64,000 nucleotides of DNA from assembly GCA_949126835.1 (NCBI GenBank), contig OX421500.1:33090141-33154140 (forward strand). Direction: 5' to 3'. This document shows positions 34,752 to 46,971 of this stretch, in pieces (within the stretch, counting starts at the first letter, position 1; every line of letters starts with the position of its first letter). The notes below the pieces were generated by a model. It worked only from the letters and a program-made list of their open reading frames with translations. It was not told where the DNA came from and did no database searches. The position numbers and the translations under genes were made by a program. Source of the DNA: Anisus vortex. Taxonomy: Eukaryota > Mollusca > Gastropoda > Planorbidae.

Positions 34752-37700
34752 TTATAGATATGTTGAATCTGTCAGGTGTGGTATGCTGTATGAACTTTGC
34801 TTGGTGATTCTTCTTAATCTCACCATAAGGCAAACGATAACGGCCAAAGATATGAGCAATGCCACACTCAAGATAGATACAACAATAGCTACAACATGGC
34901 TGGGTATAGCATCACTGTCCTTGGAGTTGTTAGAGCTAGTTACGCTAGAATATACAAAGGAATTCATGCACGACATAGCTGAGTGCGTTTGAGTCACACG
35001 TTGCGTGGAGACAGATACTTCTGTTATGACAATCTGTGTCAGCGACATATAAGTAAACGCTCCGGTGATTGACTTTGAAGATGCACCGGATGCACTTACT
35101 GTTCCTTTTTGGTTTGACACGACTGTGACATTAGTGGACAGCACTGGTTGGATATTTGTCAACAATGGAGTAGAGTCAGATAATAAAGTTTCTATGTTAA
35201 CAGATGGAAGCAGAGTAGAAACGCTAAGCATAGACCTAGTTGTTTTGACATCAGATGCCAACGGAGTTGTTATACCGCTAGAAGGCACCGTAAAAGTCAC
35301 GCCACTTGATGGCAATGATGTTATTGTAGTTGTGCTAGAAGTTATGATCCGAGTTGTTAGGTTATCTGATGGAGTTGAAGTTTGTGTTGTGATAGATGCC
35401 ATCTGAGTAATGCTACCAGATGAAAGTGTTACTGATAAGGCAGTAAACATTACTGTGGCTGTTAGACCATAAGTTACTACTGAGGATGTAAGACCGTAAG
35501 TTGTTACAGGAGATGTCACGACGTAAATTGTTACAAGGGATGATAATCGGTTATTTGCTTCCGTCGTTTCTTGCCCGTAAGTTGCTGTAGGGTATGTTAT
35601 GACATACGTTGCTACACTGGACGTAGGAAGGAAGGTTACTCCAGGAGTTGTTAGGCCGTACGTTGTTCCTGGAGTCGTTAGGATGTAAGTTGCTTCAGGG
35701 TATGTGAGGTCGTAAGTCGCTGTTTGAGTTGTTAAAACGTTAGTTCCTCCTGAAGTCGTAAAGATGTTTGTTGCTCCTGGGGTCGTTATGAAGTTAGTTG
35801 CTCTTGGGGTCGTAATGAAGTTAGTTGCTCTTGGGGTCGTAATGAAGTTAGTTGCTCTTGTGTACGTTAGGAGGTCAGTTGCTCCTGGAGTCGTCATGAC
35901 GTTAGTTGCTACTGGAGTCGTAAAGACGTTTGTTGCTCCTGGGGTCGTTATGAAGTTAGTTGCTCCTGATGTCGTAAAGACGTTGGTTGCTCCTGGGGTC
36001 GTTATGAAGTTAGTTGTTCCTGTGTTCGTTAGGAGGTCAGTTGCTCCTGTAGTCGTCATGACGTTCGTTGCTACTGGGGTCGTTAGGACATTAGTTGCTC
36101 ATGTAGTCGTCATGACGTTAGTTGCTCCTGGAGTCGTTAGGAGGTTAGTTGCTCCTGGAGTCGTTAGGAGGTTAGTTGCTCCTAGAGTCGTTAGGAGGTA
36201 AGTTGCTCCTGGAGTCGTTAGGAGGTTAGTTGCTCCTGAAGTCGTTAGGATTTTAGTTGCTCCTGGAGTCGTTAGGAGGTTAGTTGCTCCTGGAGTCGTT
36301 AGGACATTAGTTGCTCCTGGAGTCGTTAGGACATTATTTGCTCCTGGAGTCGTTAGGAGGTTAGTTGCTCCTGAAGTCGTTAGGATTTTAGTTGCTACTG
36401 GAGTCGTTAGGACATTAGTTGCTCCTGGAGTCGTTAGGAGGTTAGTTGCTCCAGGAGTCGTTAGGACGATAGTTGCTACTTGAGTCGTTAGGAGGTTAGT
36501 TGCGCCTGGAGTCGTTAGGACGTTAGTTGCTACAAGAGATATTAGGTCATAAAGTGTTTCTGAAATTTGTATTATCCCATGAGTTACCTCAAAAAATGCT
36601 GTATCCCTAAAGGTCACGGTACCAGAAGTACTAATTATTTCCGTAGGCGGCACTACAGTTGTAGTTTCAGTAAACGACAATGGGTTGGTTAGGCCATTAG
36701 AGAGCAGTGGCGTTGCCGGGACACTAGATGGCAAAAGAGTAGTTAATCCCGAAGACTGCACTAGAGTTGTTGGACCAGTAGAAGGCAGTGAACTTATTAT
36801 GCCAGTTAATGTCACTGTCGAAGAAAGTAAAAGAGGTAAGCTGTCAAAAACTGTTACCCAGATTGTTGATATAGACATCGAACAGATGGATATTGTTGTT
36901 AAATAATAGGATGAAATTAAAGTCAAACTATTGTCTAAAGTTGGGCTCACGTTTTCCGATACCTTCACGATCGTAAGGTTTTGACCAGGTGTTGGACATA
37001 TTTCAATAGACACCTTATCGCACAGAAATGTCTTTCTGAGCTTGACAGTAACTAAAGTATCGGCACACTGCGATGTTCTTTTCATTCTGACGCACGTGAT
37101 GTTCAGGTGCTGACCCTGACATTGGTATAGATCTGAGTACTCGGAAGGGTTGAGGCTTTTTGCAAAAAATGTATTCCACTCCACTGTGTTGATAGTTCCA
37201 TTGTCGAAAGTCGTTAGCTCGTAATTATATGTTGTAGCTTCACATAGTGCAGAGTAAAACCTGATAGGATAAGGAAAAAAACTTTGACATTAATGATATT
37301 GTATGATTACATCACACATAAAAAAAATTATTTAATAATTGATAAAACATTCATGAAATTAAAAGCAAGTTAGATCGACAGCTAAATAATTGATAAAACA
37401 TTCATGAAATTAAAAGCAAGTTAGATCGACAGCTAAATAATTGATAAAACATTCATGAAATTAAAAGCAAGTTAGATCGACAGCTAAATAATTGATAAAA
37501 CATTCATGAAATTAAAAGCAAGTTAGATCGACAGCTAAATAATTGATAAAACATTCATGAAATTAAAAGCAAGTTAGATCGACAGCTAAATAATTGATAA
37601 AACATTCATGAAAATAAAAGCAAGTTAGATCGACAGCTAAATAATTGATAAAACATTCATGAATTTAAAAGCAAGTTAGATCGACAGCTAAATAATTGAT

Positions 37701-38582
37701 CAAACATTCATGAAATTAAAAGCAAGTTAGATCGACAGCTAAATAATTGATCAAACATTCATGAAATTAAAAGCAAGTTAGATCGACAGCTAAATAATTG
37801 ATCAAACATTCATGAAATTAAAAGCAAGTTAGATCGACAGCTAAATAATTGATAAAACATTCATGAAATTAAAAGCAAGTTAGATCGACAGCTAAATAAT
37901 TGATAAAACATTCATGAAATTAAAAGCAAGTTAGATCGACAGCTAAATAATTGATAAAACATTCATGAAATTAAAAGCAAGTTAGATCGACAGCTAAATA
38001 ATTGATCAAACATTCATGAAATTAAAAGCAAGTTAGATCGACAGCTAAATAATTGATAAAACATTCATGAAATTAAAAGCAAGTTAGATCGACAGCTAAA
38101 TAATTGATCAAACATTCATGAAATTAAAAGCAAGTTAGATCGACAGCTAAAAAGCTTCTATACCATTAACAGAAAAGCTAAATCAGGGGTTGGCAGCCTT
38201 TTGATAAGATTGCCAAAGTAGGATTTATAATTCATTAAGCGTGCCAAAAGCCTAAATGTTATCCTGCTTTAGCTATCAACTTCTTGTAGAATTACTTATT
38301 ACAATTTTTGGTCATCTTCTGCGTGCCATTGGAAGTCCTTCAAGTCTGGCAAGCGTGCAATAGGTTGCCGACCCCTGAGCTTAATCATTCAGCCAAGAGT
38401 AAAAGTTGTATTACTTACGAAAGAATAAAATCTATTTCTGTAAAATTCACAACTTCCAATGTCTCAGCTCCAGTAACTTTGAAATGAATTTGGTAAGTAA
38501 TTTGTGTTGGCTCAAACTCTTCAGCTTTAGTTTGTACATTTACTATAACTATAAGCAGTAAGTAGACACTAAGACTGTTCAT
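34752..38582 (-). CDS. Gene C: long mucin-stalk type I membrane protein with one in-frame stop
   Basis: Exons 38419-38582 (164 nt) and 34752-37260 (2509 nt), donor TTTC|GTAAGT, acceptor CCTATCAG|G. The sum is 2673 nt, 890 codons plus stop in one frame. Signal peptide MNSLSVYLLLIVIVNVQTKA, then the same six-cysteine ectodomain as gene A (first Cys at 61), with the IEICPTPGQNLTIV segment. A very long Thr-rich stalk follows. Residues of about 295-650 are repeats of nine residues (ATNLLTTPG type). The C terminus is a transmembrane helix (about 844-868) and the short tail RLRRITKQSSYSIPHLTD... Codon 442 is TGA (36099-36101) where neighbouring repeats have GGA. It is the only stop in the frame and would give a protein lacking its membrane anchor. 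It may be a null allele, a recent pseudogene or a base error. The intron holds a MITE and a 51-bp array. Confidence 0.8.
35480..36540 (-). repeat. Coding 27-bp minisatellite in gene C
   Basis: About 39 degenerate 27-bp units (core GTTGCTCCTGGAGTCGTTAG on the plus strand) encode nine residues each, rich in Thr and Pro, with typical O-glycosylation spacing. Units at 36120-36540 are most alike. Towards 35480 they grow more divergent. Length variation in units of 27 bp would keep the frame. Confidence 0.9.
37334..38150. repeat. 51-bp minisatellite, 16 copies, intron of gene C
   Basis: Sixteen near-identical 51-bp units (core AATTGATAAAACATTCATGA...AGATCGACAGCTAAAT). The intron of gene B has one diverged unit at the same place (about 26280-26315), so the array grew in gene C only. 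Confidence 0.95.
38184..38377. mobile_element. hAT-type MITE, 194 bp, intron of gene C
   Basis: Ends CAGGGGTTGGCAGCC (38184) and GGTTGCCGACCCCTG (38377) are inverted repeats with one mismatch. They are flanked by AGCTAAAT and AGCTTAAT (7 of 8 match), an 8-bp target duplication. The homologous copy sits in the intron of gene B. Confidence 0.88.
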
Positions 38583-40124
38583 TTTTTCCTCCTTCTTACT
38601 ACAGCATCCCACTGTGTATTATCCTGGAAAAGTGGACAATATAAACTGATAATTTGGCAAACCGTCACAAATTTTCCATATTTGAACTGTGGTTCCTGAT
38701 GTAGATTTATATAATAAAAATATCGGATAATTATAATATAACTGTGCGTTTACAAATAGGGGTTGATAATTCGGCGTGTTGTGTTACATTCTCTTTGTTA
38801 GACATGTAAGACGATAATTCGTACGTCATTTTCACCACAAACTGTTGTTAGAGAGAAGACAGCCCACATAAATATGGCTGACATTCTTATGACAATACGG
38901 CCTGTACTATATGGCTATCATAGTTTGTAGTATGTCATCTTTACCAAGTGGGCAAGACGGGAGCTTTTATTACCCATCAAAATAAATAAAAGACAACCTT
39001 TTTTTTTTTCTTAATTTTTTATAGCTAAGGTCTATAATTTTAAGTTTGTAAAATCTATAGACTTAGGGTTATTTTTTGTGTGACTTTTTTGTATCATTAA
39101 AGTGGTAAATTGTAAAAAAAAATATAGCAAAATATTAAATGGCACAAGTATTTATAAAAAAGCTTTACAAATTAATGACAGATTAACAGTGAAATTTGAT
39201 TTACACTGTGTGTGATTTCAACGTTTTGTTGAATTTTATTACAGTTTTAAATACAGTTTTAAAAAAAGAAAATACAAACCTAAATCTAAACCAATTGAAG
39301 CAGTCTGGTTGAAAAACAGCAACAACGCCAGGCATCAAAGAAAACGAAACGCATAATTTCACTTCAGAAATTCGGCCTTTACTTTACAATAATGTGATAA
39401 CACTATGAGAAATACACACCATTACGGAATGTTTACATTGTATAGTACGGTAATCTAGATAAATACAGTGGTAGAAAGTTGTCTGTGTTCAAGGGCTAGT
39501 CAGACATTTTCTTACAAGCATTGAGTGTAAGCCGGTTTTCTTCGTTTTTTTTTCTTTTCAAACTCACTAGATTTCTAAATCCAATTTAGAAATATATACG
39601 GCACATCATACACACCCACATTCCATTATTTTATAATACACACGTATACATATGCACACACAATTATTTGATTAGCCTTCGTTTGTATTGAATAGTGCGT
39701 TAGTTTATTTAGTTGGAAGATTCAAACTTTCCTTCGTGCTCACATGAAAAGAATTTCTCAACATTAAAATTTAGTCACAGGTAGTTTGAATACCTGGCAG
39801 TAAGTGAGCCAAATTAATAATATTTAAAGGTTCTTTAGAGGTTCTGAGACGAAAGAATTTTAAAAAGGAGTTTAAAAGCATTTTTCTTCATCTAGTGGCT
39901 GTGTGCCTTACGTAGGCCTGCCACTGCAATTTACACCGAGAGCGCGCTGCGCCTGCCAAATGTATACAAGCGCTAAATAAAAATACATCATCAATATCAT
40001 CATCGTTAATTATTTAAAATAAATATAGCAACAATAATAAGCCATAAATAAAAACTACTTTCTTTATTGTAAATTATAAACAAAAACGCTAAACTAAATG
40101 TGTGTGTTTATGTGAGTGGAGGGG

Positions 40125-40240
40125 GAGCAAGACAAAGAAGTAGACCCAAGAACACCTGGCGGAGAGAAGTAGAAAAGGATGTGCAGCCGACCGGGAAGAG
40201 CTGGAAAGAGAAAATATTGCTGGAGACAGGATGACATGTA
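40125..40240 (+). pseudogene. Short LINE C-terminal remnant
   Basis: The reading RPKNTWRREVEKDVQ-like (SRPKNTWRREVEKDVQPTGK) followed by GKSWKEKILLETG is the usual end of endonuclease-RT LINEs (compare RPKKTWRR at about 48300). Only about 40 codons remain. Confidence 0.55.
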
Positions 40241-41134
40241 AACCCATCGTACGTTATTGTTCGAAGTTTCACCGGGAAGTTGATAATGGAGAAAACTTTG
40301 AAGGGTAGGGTAGGTTTTCTATTTGGTACAAAACAAATTTTTTGGTTTTAAAGTACAAAATGAATTTTTAGTTCAAATCAAGCTACATATTATGTAAAAA
40401 AAAAATCCCGAAAAGAAGCTGTTGTTTAACTTGCAACTTGTTTAATTAATTATAGAGTTTGTAATGACTGTTTAATAATTGTTCAAATACATCAACACTA
40501 ATTAGTTGTTAATCTATTTCAAGGAAATTTACACTAACCACAAGGTGAACTCATTTTTTCTTTTGTTGCAAAAGGATGTTAATTTTGTTTCTTAAAGCCT
40601 TGAGCTTTTTTGTTCCAAATCGTTTTGCTATCATTGGGACATGATATCAATTAATTGTCGTCTGCTCGTCTGTTAGGGGGTCACAGGCAACCAGCTCCAT
40701 CCACATTTATGTGGCCTCACTGATTAACTAATTTGTGTCATTAATTGATAAACACGTTTCATCTGATTTATTATAATCCTCCCCTTCCCCAACCTCTCAC
40801 GAAATCTTGACAGATGAAAGATGAAATTTAGACTTTTAAAAACTTAATGAGTGTATTCAGTCTAGTAATACATTTAGACTTTTAAAAACGCTATTAGTGT
40901 ATTTAATCTAGTAAGAAATTTAGACTTTTAAAAACTCAAAGAGTGTATTCAGTCTAGTAAGAAAATGTGTAAAATGTATATAGATTAAAACAAATATCAT
41001 CCCTTTATCTCTTTGCTAAATGTTCGAGCTGAGGACAAAACAATTTTTCAAAAGTAGAAGCTTGAGTCTGAGTTCATGTATTTATTACATATTTCTTAAA
41101 CGTTTTTTCTCATAAGTTTACCGACCATTATTTC

Positions 41135-41226
41135 GCCCAGTGGACGGCTGCAGGGCTAGAACCCCTTCCCCCCTCCCCCGGGTCAGTATGTTGACAGTCC
41201 AGTGTACTAGCCACAGGACCAGCCGG
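41135..41226 (-). repeat. tRNA-derived SINE-like fragment
   Basis: On the minus strand, GGTCCTGTGGCTAGTACACT (A-box region) is followed after a GC-rich insert by GGGGTTCTAGCCCTGC (B-box-like). The 5' part is shared with 15690-15715 and 55690-55725. Confidence 0.45.
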
Positions 41227-42024
41227 CATATTACGTATTCTATAATCACAAATGCGTGAGTTTAAAAGAACAACAAAAGTAAATTGTTAAAGAAGAGGTT
41301 AAAAAGTGTAAGTAAAACTTGGATATTTTAACTCTGACATTAGCCATTAATATTTTACAAGATTTTTTAAATAGTTACAAACTATATAAACGTATAAATT
41401 AATCAGTAAGAAAGTTACTTTTACAGACTTGTTTGACACTTGGGATCTTGTACATGAGAATTAATTTGCAACTACATACGGGTCGTTGCTCATCGTAAAC
41501 AAAGGGACTGATCTTCAAATTTCGAATAGATCAATTGTGTTCAAGATTTTAGTAATAAATGGGGACTATGAAAAAGGAAACCAATAGTATCTTGGATTTA
41601 ATCGCCTTTGGATTTTGCATAAGGCAATGCGTTAAAGTATATACGACTCTTGTCTCTATAACTGTGCAAAGTATTGTTTGGTATCTATTTTAAATGTAGG
41701 ATGTATATTAATATTTAATTGTTGATCTCGATTATTTTATTAATTTAATATACCTATCTTTGTCCTCGAGTCAACTAGAATATGTAATGTATACATATCA
41801 AAATATGATATAATAATTGCAACTTATATAAAAGTAAGTTATTTAAAGTAAGAATTAAGTAATTCGTTCAGCCACACCTGGAATTATAATTGATCTAGTT
41901 TAAGCTTGGCCTTTTGATACAGTACTTTATGTTGGAGACTCTACATTGAACCATTTCTATATCATATAAATAATTGAACTATAAACTATGGTAACAGAAT
42001 GTCATGTTATAGTCTGGTTGCCTC

Positions 42025-42030
42025 TTTATT
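42025..42030 (-). terminator. Poly(A) signal of gene D
   Basis: AATAAA on the minus strand, 27 nt beyond the stop codon of gene D. Confidence 0.55.
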
Positions 42031-42056
42031 GACTTTACAGTACCACTCTAGCTATG

Positions 42057-43624
42057 CTACTGGTTTTGGAACTGCTCGTACAAATTTTCCGACGCATTTT
42101 TCTCCATTTCGTCGTAAACTTCGGCAGCTGCGGTCGTCTTGGGTTTTATCGGTTGACCCATGGAATACTTCAAGCTGATTGGATGATTGTTGTAAACACT
42201 TTCCTGATGCTCGAGGGGACGTGCTACAGAGCTGGCCATTTTCTTAAGATTTCTTTCAGACGAAATAGTACCACTTGCATCATGTCGATCTTTTTCTTTT
42301 GTTGACTCTTTCGAAGCTGCTGGCGGTGTAAGCTTAGTTGTAGTTGCTGAGTCTTTCTCAAAAGCTCGGCTCACCAGTGCAGAAGTCGCAAAGTGGCTTT
42401 GTCGTCTAAGTGGGAGTTTCATTTTCTTCAAGACGATAAAACCCGTGATAAACAGATTTAAGGCGATTATAGCCAGCAGTAAGGAGAGATTGGCGTAAAA
42501 TGTCCACGAACTGCTTACTTCATCCTTAACGGCCGCGAGACTTGATGAGTCGGTTACGAAAGATGGAGTCGTTGACGAAGTCGTGGAAAAAGTTGTTGAT
42601 GAAGTAGTTGTTGACTGCTGGATAAAACTCGAGTTGTCACAGAACGGGGTTGTTGTAAAGCTGTTCAGATACTGCGCTGTGACTGCAATCTTGTTGAAGA
42701 AGCATAGAGACAGGCAGGAGCTTGTGTACGACTGCATGGTGCTCGGGCAGCGAAGGGTCAGCTTTGGTGTGCAGGAGGACATAGATGGCGTGCAGTTGAA
42801 CCGTGAATTTGTGGTGCTACACTCAAAGTACTTCGCGCTAACATCGTTAGAAGACGTAGAATTGTCGTATCGCATCACAACATGTACATCAACGACTGAA
42901 GTATTATAGTTCATTTCATAAAGAACTATATCATCTTGACACAATGTATGAGTAAAACTGCAAAAGAAAAGTGACATTTTTAAAGGTTAATTAAGTTTTA
43001 AAAATGCTTCAACTCATTGGGAAAACTAACTAGATCTAATGTATTGCATATATCTGGCATCGATTTAATTATTTAAAAAAAAATAAACAAAGACATACAT
43101 CTTATTTATTTCACATACATATTTTTAATACACATTTATCTTATTTCTCATGCATTTATCTTATTTATTACACATTTATCTTTTTATCACACATATATGT
43201 TATTTCTCACACATACATCTTATCTTGTACATTTTATCTACTTCTTAAACACAAATGCCCTAAGAAATAAATTGCAGAGAAAATGATACATCTGATGAGC
43301 AAGTATTATTATATCCGCTCCATTGATTAATAGACGCAGCCTTTCTGACGAGCGTTGTTTCGAGATTTTAATATGAAAATTACTATAGCTATATTTATTC
43401 AAACTTTGCTAATAATTCTAGCGATCCAATTTTAAAATGCAATGATTAATTTTATCACTAAAGTCTAAATCACTTTACCTCGTGTAGATACTTTCCGTAA
43501 AGTTCCAAGTAGTCACAGACCTGTCAATTCCTGTGACATTGAAAAGAACAAAAACATTCAAGTTCGTTGCCTGGCCGTGTGCAGCTGAGACAATAAATCT
43601 CAGTAAATAAACGAGAATCCACAT
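42057..43624 (-). CDS. Gene D: type I membrane protein with tyrosine-bearing tail
   Basis: Exon 1 is 43479-43624 (146 nt; signal peptide MWILVYLLRFIVSAAHGQA) and exon 2 is 42057-42957 (901 nt). Donor ACGAG|GTAAAG and acceptor TTTTGCAG|T. The sum is 1047 nt, 348 aa. The ectodomain has eight cysteines (55, 94, 104, 111, 119, 130, 134, 155) and NST/NNT-type sites. A short Ser/Thr stalk (TTTSSTTFSTTSSTT) follows, then a transmembrane helix at about 204-226 and a 122-residue tail. The tail has Tyr at 304, 313, 330 and 342. The last two sit in VYDEM and LYEQF with eight residues between the motifs, like an ITAM but with Met and Phe at +3. It has the same gene plan and phase-2 intron before the Leu-Cys as A-C, but only remote sequence similarity. 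No named domain recognised. Confidence 0.85.
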
Positions 43625-46317
43625 AGCTACTAACTAGAACTATATCTAAAATTATATACGGTTCTTGTGTACTTGTAATATTTATCGTTTAGACGCTTTT
43701 AACACATTTAAGCCATCGAATGAAAATATTATCGATGTTAAAAATAGCGTCAACTAGCCTGAAGTTTGATGTCATTAAGCACATCAGCGATGTAAGGATT
43801 ACACATCCCCGTTCTGACAACCCCAGTCCCTTTCCTACAAAAAAAAAGTGAGTTTTTTTTTTTTTTGTTATTGTATAAGGAAAAAAGATTTTAACTTCAA
43901 CCTAAGCAAGGAAGCACATTTTGGCTTTGTTAAAAATTCAATATCTTAAGAGGAAGTGAATTCTCTATTATAAATTATTTCTGTTGTGTTTTGGTCTTTT
44001 AAATAACCTGTTAATCTTTTTTTTAGATATTTAAAGAAGAGATGTCATATAATTATAATTGGTTGAACTGCAATTAAAATATGAAGCCACTTTAATTTTA
44101 AAACAAAAAGCAACACAGTTGTGATGATGTTATTTATAGAAATATGTAATGAAGATTACAGAAGATTTTTTTTTTCTATTGTCATTTTTTATTTGACAAT
44201 CTAAACTGTATAATTAAATAGACTTAAAGATTGAAAAATAGTCCAATCATAATTTGAATCTAATGTTATTTTCTATTTAAAATGGAATTTATTTATAATG
44301 CTTTACAGATAATTAAATGTGTAAATAAAATTCATGTGCTTTGTAATTTTTTTTTTAACTTTTATTTGTTCATTTTATAAGTAAAAATAAGTTGCTGAAT
44401 GTTTCAAAATAAACAAATAAATATATTTATGGACACATTCCCCGTTTACCAACACACACACACACATACACACACATATATATATACACACACATACACA
44501 AAAACACACATACTCACACATACATACTAACACATACTTACACATACACATACACACACATACACACACATACTCAGATACAAACACACACACACATATA
44601 CACAAACACTAACCTATATACATACACATATCCCTACATGCTTAGACAGAAAACAATATATAAGTTTATTTCATCATTTTTTTTTTGATCATTTTCAATG
44701 TCCATTTAGACTCTATGAAACTTTAACATTTTTTAAAAAGCGTCTGATTGTCTCTGATTGTCTCTACCAACTGTTTAAACACTAGTTTAAAAATTACTTT
44801 GAAAACACTAAAGTCTGTAGCCTGGGCTAAACTAAGACTCTGAGAGACCCACAGCACTAAACATTTCTTGTTCCTTCTCCCCCCCCCCCTACACACACAC
44901 ACACACACACACACACACTTAAAACATTAAAAAAACAACAATTATTTATTGCAATTTAACAAAACTTTCACATACATGAAAACAAATGCTGCTCTTGTTT
45001 TTGTTAATTTTCTTGTTCACTTTCGCATTTTATATTTGAAATGTTTACTCATACTTTCTATATTAGCGAACTCGTTGAAAGCTTTGTTCGTTTATCAGGG
45101 CAGGGAAGTGGGGGGGGGGGAGGTGGGGCTTTCTTTTTTTTAAATCCTGGTTCATGTTGTCCTTTAATATATTTTTTGAGCGAGAAAAAAACAGGTTTTA
45201 TCGGTCTTTCTTTTACAAAATACATATTAAAAACCTGCATCAACAAATCAGCTTTATAGCAAACATTATTGGCGATAATAAGCACCTCAATATTAAGCAT
45301 ACTGTTAATCCTTTCATCAACTAACCAATCATGTACACTTAATTAATATAGTCCACCCCCCCCCTCATTATTTTTTATAAATCAGATTGTTAATAACCAA
45401 ATAACCCAAAGCGCAGCAATTGGGATCTCACCAACCAGCTGCTAGTGGTTTAACTGCTTAAAGTACAACAGAATATGGGAGTCCAGAATAGGTCTTGTCT
45501 CAGTAAACGCTCTAGCTGTAGGATTTCCTCGCTGGCCTTAGAACAATGCAAGAACGCACATTTTAGTGCACATGAGAAATGTCTTTTAGTCGATAAACAA
45601 AATGTATGTCCTTTATTTCATAGTTGGCATGTATTGATCTTTGTTAACCTCAAAGAAAGAAAATGCCTTTTATGCACGAGGAATGTAAATTTATTATAAT
45701 GATATGTACAGTGATTTTAAAAAAAGCACGCTTACATGAATGAATACTATTGAACACATCAACATATACACAAACATGCTTTTTATCATGTGTTGTTATG
45801 CACACGTCCCAGACATGAGCAATTCTAACAATTAACTCGATTACATTGTCAAAATTACTTTAAAAGAGTTTGCCTCAATTGCATGGGGCAAATTACTCGC
45901 TCAAATGACATCTACATGATGTCACTTTATGCTCAATGTAAGTTCTTTGTTAAAGGCCAAATATTTTGTAAATCAATTTGAACATTTATATTTGTATTTC
46001 TTCTTTAAAGGTAGTCTAGCAATTGTTCATTTTGTCAATTATAAATAACTTTGTAATACAGACCTTAATTTACTTTGTCATGTCAAATGTAAATTAAAGG
46101 TTCTAAAATGACTTAAAAATAAATTACAATCCAAGTTGTCATTTCATGCAGTTAAAAATATTTTGTCATTGTTATAATATAATAGTATTTGGGTTAAAAA
46201 TCTACTGATTTCAAAAGTTGAAAAAAAATGTATCAATACCGACATCAATTCAAAATGTCATGACAATCCGCTCCCACACTTCCAGAAGGTTGATTAAGAA
46301 ATTGAATCCAAAAACTG
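43625..46317. other. Intergenic region between gene D and the 84-bp array
   Basis: AT-rich with simple repeats: (CA)n-type tracts at 44450-44620 and 44893-44920 and a G run at 45110-45125. Short frames at 44949-45259 and 45475-45699 lack domains and are not called. Confidence 0.55.
44450..44620. repeat. (CA)n-rich microsatellite
   Basis: Interrupted ACACACAT units. The cysteine- and valine-rich reading frame across it on the minus strand is an artefact of the repeat. Confidence 0.9.
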
Positions 46318-46705
46318 GTGCCACCTTCCAACACTTAAAGCATAGCGTCATTGAGAAACTGGTGCCACCTTCCCACACTTCAGAGTGCCATTGAGAAACT
46401 GGTGCCACCTTCCCACACTTAAAGCAGAGCGTCATTGAGAAACTGGTGCTACTTTCCCACACTTCAGAGTGCCATTGAGAAACTGGTGCCACCTTCCCAC
46501 ACTTAAATCAGAGCGTCATTGAGAAACTGGTGCCACCTTCCCACACTTCAGAGTGCCATTGAGAAACTGGCGCCACCTTCCCACACTTAAAGCAGAGCGT
46601 CATTGAGAAACTGGTGCCACCTTCCCACAGTTAAAGCAGAGCGTCATTGAGAAACTGGTGCCACCTTCCCACACTTCAGAGTGTCATTGAGAAACTGGTG
46701 CCACA
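46318..46705. repeat. 40/44-bp minisatellite with an 84-bp dimer period
   Basis: The unit CATTGAGAAACTGGTGCCAC carries two alternating 3' parts, ACTTAAAGCAGAGCGT (44 bp) and ACTTCAGAGTGC (40 bp), so the main period is 84 bp. The alternation breaks near 46600-46660, where two long units are adjacent. Confidence 0.9.
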
Positions 46706-46744
46706 GTCTTCCAAAAGTAGCAACTAGGTTTCCGATATCAGAAG

Positions 46745-46971
46745 TGACGTCACATCCTGTTGTGTGTAAAATGGTGGCGCGTATCTACTCGTTGTCAAGG
46801 GAAGAAGCCACTGAAAGGCTGATAACAGAAACAAAACAGGCAGGAGAGTATAAAGAGTTTTTTCACTGCCAAAATAAGCCACCTTGTAAGAGATTTCAGA
46901 GCTTTTGCAATGGACGTTTCCATTTTTTGTTTTTTCTTGTCTTCCTTTCTTATTTGCAGGGAGTAGCCTGA
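46745..46971 (+). CDS. Possible short first exon or ORF beside a CRE-like site
   Basis: TGACGTCA at 46745-46752 is followed by ATG at 46771 (AAAATGG context) and MVARIYSLSREEATERLITE, a plausible soluble, charged start. After KRFQSFCNG it turns low-complexity Phe-rich up to a stop at 46971. A donor is not obvious. It could be an unrelated gene's 5' end, a retrocopy fragment or chance. I do not recognise it. Confidence 0.25.

Larger units (their letters stand above)
38624..42020. other. Intergenic region between genes C and D
   Basis: AT-rich. It holds a LINE tail (40125-40240) and a SINE-like piece (41135-41226), and three similar segments with ATTTAGACTTTTAAAAAC at 40825-40960 (period about 52). 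No other gene is seen. Confidence 0.55.

Noticed and set aside
35764..36201. Plus-strand frame with VAPGVVM-type repeats
   Set aside because: Antisense shadow of the 27-bp coding repeat of gene C.
44375..44605. Cysteine-rich minus-strand frame
   Set aside because: Translation of a (CA)n-type microsatellite.
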